Part shown: positions 12,265 to 16,612 of the stretch, one piece after another | Numbering within the stretch: position 1 is the stretch's first letter | Layout of the letters: each line of letters opens with the position of its first letter | Source: an uncultured Clostridia bacterium | GTDB taxonomy: Bacteria > Bacillota > Clostridia > Acetivibrionales > CALMWN01 | Direction: 5' to 3' | Assembly (NCBI GenBank): GCA_937873555.1 | Contig: CALMWN010000248.1 | Span: 1-16,612, forward strand | Length of the DNA stretch: 16,612 bases | Program-made: the position numbers and the translations under genes | Notes under the pieces: generated by a model | Database searches by the model: none | Told to the model about the DNA's origin: nothing | The model's input: the letters and a program-made list of their open reading frames with translations, nothing else

Positions 12265-12528
12265 TCACATCTTATATAAAAACCATTTGCACGAGCCTAT
12301 TTCGTACTTCAGCTCATATACCTTCTCTGTCCCTTCAATTACGCTCTGGCATTTGAAAATAATCATCCTGTTTCCCGCTAGCTTTTCTTCATCCCTCTGG
12401 ATGACCCTGTCTATGTTGATGGTGATGTGCTGCCTGCTTTCGTCATTCATCTGGTATCTTACCGGAGTCAATATACCGTTTTCGGCAAACCAGGCGATCA
12501 TTTTTATAGGTTTCATGTATACTTTCAT
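12265..12528 (-). CDS. Small conserved protein coupled to the Y-family polymerase gene
   Basis: An 87-residue soluble protein of unknown function. It starts KPIKMIAWFAENGILTPVRYQ and ends with YELKYEIGSCKWFLYKM, a beta-rich pattern I recall from small Clostridia proteins encoded beside this polymerase type, though I cannot name a family. The start at ATG 12528 has GAGGTG 5 nt upstream. It begins 13 nt after the polymerase stop codon, so the two are almost surely cotranscribed and share the LexA-controlled promoter. A role in translesion synthesis is therefore a guess from context. Confidence 0.8.
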   Translation of the reverse strand: MKVYMKPIKMIAWFAENGILTPVRYQMNDESRQHITINIDRVIQRDEEKLAGNRMIIFKCQSVIEGTEKVYELKYEIGSCKWFLYKM

Positions 12529-12541
12529 ATATGCACCTCAT

Positions 12542-13795
12542 CTAAAGGATACTTGTCATTACCGGAAAATCTTCTACAACTCCTCCCTGCATCGGCGCGA
12601 GCCTTGAATGCAGGAAGCCCGCCCGGAATATGCTGTAAGACCCATGCTTCAGCCTGATTTTATCGACAGCCCGGTCTACAAGCCTCTGCTTTTCCCAGCT
12701 TTCCTCCAGCATTGATAACTGAATGAAATCATTCCCGCAAAGCTCCGAAACCCTCACCCCCAGGTGGCGTATCGGCTCGCCTCTCCATGCCCTGTCAAAC
12801 AGCCTGCATGCTTCCGCGTAGATTTCATTTGTGCAGTCGGTGGCAACATGAAATTTTCTTTGATGGCCGTACGATGCAAGCTCACTGGTCCTAATCGATA
12901 CCTGAACCAGCCTGCAGCAAAAACCCCCGTGCCGCAGCCTCATGGCGACAGTTTCCACCAGGCTCAATAAAACCTTATGGGCCGTTTCCCTGTCTTCGAC
13001 GTCAAAATGGATGGTGCATGAATTCCCTATTCCTTTGATATAAGGGACTGCTCCGTCATTATTGACAGGCGTATCTTCAATTCCGTGGGCATAGGCATAG
13101 AGCATCAGGCCCCAGCTTTTAAACTTGTATTTCAATAAATCAATATTTGTTTTTGCCAGGTCCCCGATGGTGTATATCCCCATCTGATTGAGCTTTGGAG
13201 CAGTGGCCCGCCCTACCATATACAGTTCTTCCACCGGAAGCACCCACATTTTTGAAGGCATTTCCTCCGGGTACAGGGTATGAACCATGTCAGGCTTTTT
13301 CAACTCGCCTGCCATCTTAGCGAGAAGCTTGTTGGAGCTTATTCCGATATTAATGGTAAAGCCCAGCTCGCGCTTTATCCGCTCCTTTATCCCATGCGCA
13401 ACCTCCAGGGGGTCTCCCAGCAGTGCATCCATGCCTGTAAAATCCAGAAAGCATTCATCTATACTGAAAAGCTGTATTTTGTCCGAATAGTCCTTCAATA
13501 CATCTATCATAGCCGAGGAGCACTGCATGTATAATTCATACCGTGGAGGCACTACCACCAGGTTGGGGCATTTCCGCCTCGCCTGTATCAGCGGTTCACC
13601 AGTCTTAACCCCGTATTTTTTTGACGGTATGCTTTTTGCCAGGACGATTCCGTGCCTTGTTGCCTGATTTCCGCCGACCACGGAAGGTATTTCCCGCAGG
13701 TCGACAGCTTCACCGTGCTGGAGCCTGTAAACCGCTTCCCACGACAGGTAGGCGCTGTTGGCATCTATATGAAAAATTATCCTTTTTTTATCCAT
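12542..13795 (-). CDS. dinB: Y-family DNA polymerase (DinB/Pol IV-like)
   Basis: A 417-residue translesion polymerase. The catalytic acids are Asp11 (FHIDANSAYLSW) and the Asp113-Glu114 pair (FSIDECFLDFTG). Tyr16 stands at the steric-gate position. Asn13 stands where many Pol IV have a second Asp, as in the Clostridia-type variant. The thumb helix-hairpin-helix (VEELYMVGRATAPKLNQMG, about 220-238) and the little-finger domain (about 270-390) follow. The start at ATG 13795 is chosen because AGGAAGG sits just upstream. A longer frame from 13837 starts within the LexA box. The promoter contains a LexA site, so expression is probably SOS-induced. It is first in an operon with the 87-residue protein. 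Confidence 0.92.
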   Translation of the reverse strand: MDKKRIIFHIDANSAYLSWEAVYRLQHGEAVDLREIPSVVGGNQATRHGIVLAKSIPSKKYGVKTGEPLIQARRKCPNLVVVPPRYELYMQCSSAMIDVLKDYSDKIQLFSIDECFLDFTGMDALLGDPLEVAHGIKERIKRELGFTINIGISSNKLLAKMAGELKKPDMVHTLYPEEMPSKMWVLPVEELYMVGRATAPKLNQMGIYTIGDLAKTNIDLLKYKFKSWGLMLYAYAHGIEDTPVNNDGAVPYIKGIGNSCTIHFDVEDRETAHKVLLSLVETVAMRLRHGGFCCRLVQVSIRTSELASYGHQRKFHVATDCTNEIYAEACRLFDRAWRGEPIRHLGVRVSELCGNDFIQLSMLEESWEKQRLVDRAVDKIRLKHGSYSIFRAGFLHSRLAPMQGGVVEDFPVMTSIL

Positions 13796-13819
13796 AACCT
13801 TCCTGCACCCCACATCATA

Positions 13820-13849
13820 ATTATAAACCCCGAACATGCGTTCTGTAAA
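13820..13849 (-). promoter_or_regulatory. SOS promoter of dinB with LexA box in the spacer
   Basis: On the minus strand, TTTACA (13849-13844), 18 nt, TATAAT (13825-13820). The spacer contains GAACGCATGTTC (13843-13832), a perfect GAAC-N4-GTTC box of the Bacillus/Clostridium LexA type, with a further C-G match on one side. LexA bound there would block the polymerase. Confidence 0.85.
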
Positions 13850-13858
13850 GATATATTT

Positions 13859-14101
13859 ATGATATGCGTAAATTGCAAGGTTGATTCTGGAATTTTTAAA
13901 TTTATTGAATACGCAAAGAACCTTTTTAATTCAGAGGAACTTAGAATTGAGATTAATGAATAGCTTAACGTGATAAAAAACTAGAATTCGGCCAACTCAC
14001 TTATTTCCATGGAAATGGCAGCTTTGACCTTGATATGAATGAAAGGGTACCATTTGATAAGCCATTTGACAAATTACTTTTTACCACCTTCAATAGCTGT
14101 T
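13859..14101 (+). pseudogene. Intergenic stretch with protein-like remnants in two frames
   Basis: Upstream of the dinB promoter the plus strand shows a 34-codon frame (ATG 13859 to TAG 13963: ICVNCKVDSGIFKFIEYAK and an acidic end), then another open stretch from about 13970 to TAA 14101 (EFGQLTYFHGNGSFDLDMNE and on). Neither has a ribosome binding site. They look like coding debris but I recognise no family, and the second overlaps the end of the coiled-coil gene on the other strand. Chance is possible. Confidence 0.2.
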
Positions 14102-14475
14102 AAGCGCTGTACCGTTTCGGTTTTAAATTCTGTAAGCTTAAAAACTTGTTCCTCTATAGAGTCAACCTTCTTTTCAAGCTTATCGAAACGGTTATTCATT
14201 TTGTTTTCAAGTGAATCGAATCTATCATTCATCTTGAATTCAAGACTTCTCTGCTCCGCTCCAAGATCCTTCTGAGCTGCTTCGAGGTTCTTCTGACCTG
14301 CTTCAAGGTTTCTCTGACCTGCTTCAAGGTTTCTCTGACCTGCTTCGAGGTTCTTCTGACCTGATTCAAGGCGTCTCTGACCTGCTTCGAGGTTCTTCTG
14401 ACCTGCTTCAAGGTTTCTCTGACCTTCCTTTAAGTCTTTTAATTCAATTAGAATCTGTTTTAATACATCTTCCAT
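14074..14475 (-). CDS. Coiled-coil protein made of tandem 7-residue repeats
   Basis: A 133-residue protein, cytosolic by appearance and predicted to be nearly all helical. Residues 18-80 are nine units of seven residues with consensus GQ(R/K)NLEA, of which the first seven are close copies. Then the period changes to 11 residues (KMNDRFDSLEN, KMNNRFDKLEK), followed by a last coil (VDSIEEQVFKL) and TVQRLTAIEGGKK. Such proteins form long parallel coils and resemble small hypothetical proteins of Clostridia and their phages. No function is known. The start is ATG 14475 with AAGGGTGA about 7 nt upstream, and an extended -10-like TGG-TAAAAT lies some 30 nt before it. Confidence 0.8.
   Translation of the reverse strand: MEDVLKQILIELKDLKEGQRNLEAGQKNLEAGQRRLESGQKNLEAGQRNLEAGQRNLEAGQKNLEAAQKDLGAEQRSLEFKMNDRFDSLENKMNNRFDKLEKKVDSIEEQVFKLTEFKTETVQRLTAIEGGKK
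14236..14424 (-). repeat. Nine tandem 21-bp repeats inside the coiled-coil gene
   Basis: The array is 189 bp, nine 21-bp units without spacers, each encoding GQ(R/K)NLEA or a variant. The units at 14278-14424 are most alike; the last two (AQKDLGA, EQRSLEF) have diverged. Because units are whole heptads, gain or loss keeps the reading frame. Confidence 0.9.
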
Positions 14476-14591
14476 TCGTAATCACCCTTTCCCGTAATAT
14501 TTTACCATATAACAAAGAAAATTAATACTGAAAATTGATTGTTGACAGCCGTATGATATTCTGCATGTAGTTAAGAAATTCCTTCTATTAA

Positions 14592-14652
14592 AGAGACCGA
14601 ACGGTAAATTTAGTAAAACTAAATTTACCGTTCATTACAGTTCATTGTCTCT
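14592..14652. repeat. Perfect 16-bp hairpin nested in shorter repeats
   Basis: GAACGGTAAATTTAGT (14599-14614) and ACTAAATTTACCGTTC (14618-14633) pair perfectly around AAA. Outside lie AGAGAC (14592-14597) and its complement GTCTCT (14647-14652), and GTTCATT occurs twice in direct orientation (14630-14636, 14640-14646). No T-run follows on either strand, so it is not a standard terminator, although it lies about 85 nt past the LarA-like stop codon. It may be an operator, a small mobile repeat or an RNA structure. The rest of 14476-14718 shows nothing clear. Confidence 0.8.
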
Positions 14653-14718
14653 ACAGAGTACAGAGTATGCAAAAAACTGAAAGAGTCTTTGCCTGAAAAA
14701 TGGTTATAAATGCGAATT

Positions 14719-15966
14719 TTACGAATTAAATCCTATAAGCTCGTTTCCGCCGTCGAACATGTCCCTGTATTCACCAATCACCTCTATGTTTTCCTTATCC
14801 CTTATCTCCTCCAGGACAGCTTTTGATACATACATTTCACTTAAGTGAAGGGTGTTCTTTATTCTTATTATCCTTGCGTTTTCAATATCTATCGGGCCGC
14901 AGGTCCTTAGTGCAAATTCCACGGCCTGTCTGTCCGTTTCGGCAATGATGGGTATCTTTCCTCTTTCGTTGAAGGTACTGGTAACTATGTTTTCATAGGT
15001 TGCTTTTAAATCTACCTTCTGGAACAGCTTCTTGGTAATAAAATCTGCGAGCCCCATTCCTGCAGCATTACCATGGGATTCTTCCGTGATGCCTATGGTT
15101 ATTATGTTGGTGATCCTGGGACTCTCCGGCTCCTTTTCGTTGATTATCTTCATCCTTCCGATTATGTTGGTGTCCATTCCCGAACCGCTTACGTTCTTGC
15201 CCATTTCATCCACTATGAGTACATCAAGCTTGTCAACGGGAAGCTTCGGCATATTCCTCCTGTTTATTTCTAGCAGCTTCATTTCCTCCTGCTCTATTTC
15301 CGAAGGCTTCAATGCCCTTATCTCCATTGTCTTATCGTAGGCATTTTCCACAAGTCCTATGCCGAGGATAATCTTTCCGTGCTTGATTACCTGCCTTGCC
15401 GTGCCCGGTATAAGGTTCTTCAACCCGGGTACGCCATACCTGTGTATTTCCAGGGCCTGCTTATGCTTTCCAAGCCCTATGACGCAAATTTTCATAAGTC
15501 CGCTTTCAGTCGGTCCGTGAAAATCCGTATGTACCTTTATTCTATTTATTATTATGACTCCGTCAGACTCATAGGCATACTTGTCCATATATACCTTATT
15601 GGGTTGATCTCCCTGCGGCAGCTCCACAACCTGCATTGAAGACTTTATCGGAGCGTCCATCGTCTCTTCCGTTATTCCGTATCCTGCAAGCACTTCCTTC
15701 TGCCCCTCTGCGGTTGCTCCGCCATGGCTTCCCATGGCAGGCACGATGAAAGGGTTTCCACCCATTTCCTTGACAGTATCGACGGTTGCCTTCGCCACCC
15801 TGTCTATATTGGCTATGCCCCTGCTGCCGACTGCAATTGCTATGCTCTTCCCTTTCCCGATGCTTATTCCCGAGGATTTTATCTCATTCCTGACCGTCCC
15901 CTCAATATCGGTTATGTGCTTGTCGTTAAAGCGCTGCCTGATTTTAATCAATTCCGGTATAACCAT
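14719..15966 (-). CDS. LarA-like protein (DUF2088, nickel-pincer racemase/epimerase family)
   Basis: A 415-residue member of the lactate racemase (LarA) superfamily. LarA homologues invert hydroxy acids with a nickel-pincer cofactor held by a Lys and a His. Here GSRGIANIDR (Arg49), GSHGGAT (His81), KVHTDFHG (His146, His150), LMKI (Lys159) and LEIHRYG (His175) are visible. Lys159 and His175 are 16 apart, the same spacing as LarA Lys184 and His200. The pocket motifs differ from lactate racemase, so another hydroxy acid is likely. The start is ATG 15966 with GGAGGT 8 nt upstream. It lies 24 nt after garR, in the same operon, which points to sugar acids. No larB, larC or larE cofactor gene is in the window. 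Confidence 0.8.
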   Translation of the reverse strand: MVIPELIKIRQRFNDKHITDIEGTVRNEIKSSGISIGKGKSIAIAVGSRGIANIDRVAKATVDTVKEMGGNPFIVPAMGSHGGATAEGQKEVLAGYGITEETMDAPIKSSMQVVELPQGDQPNKVYMDKYAYESDGVIIINRIKVHTDFHGPTESGLMKICVIGLGKHKQALEIHRYGVPGLKNLIPGTARQVIKHGKIILGIGLVENAYDKTMEIRALKPSEIEQEEMKLLEINRRNMPKLPVDKLDVLIVDEMGKNVSGSGMDTNIIGRMKIINEKEPESPRITNIITIGITEESHGNAAGMGLADFITKKLFQKVDLKATYENIVTSTFNERGKIPIIAETDRQAVEFALRTCGPIDIENARIIRIKNTLHLSEMYVSKAVLEEIRDKENIEVIGEYRDMFDGGNELIGFNS

Positions 15967-15990
15967 CCTGTATTACCTCCGTTATTCCTG

Positions 15991-16612
15991 TTATTGTTTA
16001 CTCTCTTTTCCGACCTGTATGTTTGCAAGCTTTTCATAGAATTGTATTATTCCACAGTGGTCGTCCCCCTGTTTCCCATCCACCTTAAGGGCGTGAAATA
16101 TCTCCAGAAGCTGGCTGGAAAGCGGCAAAGGAACGCCTGTTTCATGGGCTGTTTCAAGAACATTGGTCATATCCTTCAGGTTTATATCTATTCTTCCACC
16201 AGGCTTGAAATTCCTCTTGAAAATCAACGGGGCTTTGGCATCCAAAACCGTGCTCCCCGCCAGTCCTCCCCTTATCGCCTTGTATACAATCTCCGGATCC
16301 ACCCCTGCCTTTGTGGCAAGGACGAGGGCTTCACACATGGCGGCTATATTCAGGTTTACTATGATCTGGTTTGCAAGCTTTGTTGTAACACCGCTTCCAA
16401 TGCTGCCGACAAGTACGGCGGTTGACCCCATTGTAAGAAGGATGTCTTTCACGCTTTCAAATACCTCTTCCTTTCCTCCTGCCATTACAGCCATGGTTGC
16501 ATCAATTGCCTTGGGTTCGCCTCCGCTGACAGGCGCATCCAGCATGTCAACGCCTTTCTTTGCGGCTTCGGCCGCTATTTCCTTTGATGCCAGTGGAGAG
16601 ATGGAGCTCATG
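15991..16612 (-). CDS. garR: Tartronate semialdehyde reductase (2-hydroxy-3-oxopropionate reductase), 5' end outside the window
   Basis: The last 206 residues or so of a beta-hydroxyacid dehydrogenase that reduces tartronate semialdehyde to D-glycerate with NAD(P)H, in glucarate/galactarate or glyoxylate use. The visible part begins at MSSISPLAS, about residue 93 of E. coli GarR, so the Rossmann N-terminus is off the window. DAPVSGGEPKAID, the catalytic-Lys motif VTTKLANQ, IRGGLAGSTVLDAKAP and the ending YEKLANIQV match GarR closely, more than 3-hydroxyisobutyrate dehydrogenase. The first visible Met is internal. It sits upstream of the LarA-like gene with a 24-nt gap, so both belong to one operon whose promoter is not seen. 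Confidence 0.9.
   Translation of the reverse strand, partial: MSSISPLASKEIAAEAAKKGVDMLDAPVSGGEPKAIDATMAVMAGGKEEVFESVKDILLTMGSTAVLVGSIGSGVTTKLANQIIVNLNIAAMCEALVLATKAGVDPEIVYKAIRGGLAGSTVLDAKAPLIFKRNFKPGGRIDINLKDMTNVLETAHETGVPLPLSSQLLEIFHALKVDGKQGDDHCGIIQFYEKLANIQVGKESKQ

Noticed and set aside
14236..14424. Regular short repeats that could suggest a CRISPR array
   Set aside because: The 21-bp units are contiguous with no spacers and encode an in-frame heptad coil; no cas genes are nearby.

Overview
The window is a moderately AT-rich stretch from a Gram-positive, probably anaerobic member of the Clostridia. The protein families, the strong GGAGG-type ribosome binding sites, the sigma-A promoters and a Bacillus-type LexA box all fit this. 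I cannot place it to genus with confidence. The first 46 bases are not biological. They are the end of an Illumina Nextera i5 adapter with an index, so the window begins at a contig edge that was not trimmed.

Region 1 (1-8.6 kb) is a metal (copper) handling island. On the minus strand, in transcription order, come a 712-residue fusion protein (HMA-like domains, a DsbD/TauE-like membrane domain and two cupredoxin-like modules), the Cu+ P-type ATPase CopA, the chaperone CopZ and a hairpin terminator. An OmpR-type response regulator and its membrane histidine kinase follow from their own promoter. The copper operon promoter and the regulator promoter share the same layout: two tandem 11-bp repeats of AATCTTCAYAA type, with the proximal repeat starting exactly 19 nt upstream of an extended -10 box. 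I infer that the two-component system controls both the copper operon and itself. No CsoR- or CopY-type repressor gene is visible. CopA carries an unusual C-terminal coiled-coil tail that appears to continue in another frame for 31 codons past its stop. Divergently on the plus strand lie an unrecognised ORF, a Met/Gly/Tyr-rich SHOCT membrane protein and a DUF302 protein, which end at a bidirectional terminator facing a bacteriohemerythrin gene.

Region 2 (9.1-12.2 kb) holds a Xer-type tyrosine recombinase behind a perfect TTGACA-N17-TATAAT promoter, a class II aldolase, the C-terminal stub of an alpha/beta hydrolase, and a Phd/YefM-ParE/RelE toxin-antitoxin pair with a palindrome over its promoter.

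Region 3 (12.2-14.5 kb) is an SOS-type locus: a Y-family DNA polymerase with a LexA box filling the spacer of its promoter, coupled to a small conserved protein. It is followed by a degraded intergenic stretch and a coiled-coil protein built from nine tandem 7-residue repeats (21-bp DNA repeats).

Region 4 (14.5-16.6 kb) has a perfect 16-bp hairpin of unknown role, then a LarA-like (nickel-pincer racemase/epimerase family) enzyme transcribed after garR (tartronate semialdehyde reductase), which runs off the window. This pairing suggests sugar-acid metabolism.

The best candidates for something undescribed are the copper two-component regulon with its fusion protein and frameshifted CopA tail, and the LarA-like/GarR pair. 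I found no CRISPR array, prophage, rRNA, tRNA or complete insertion sequence.
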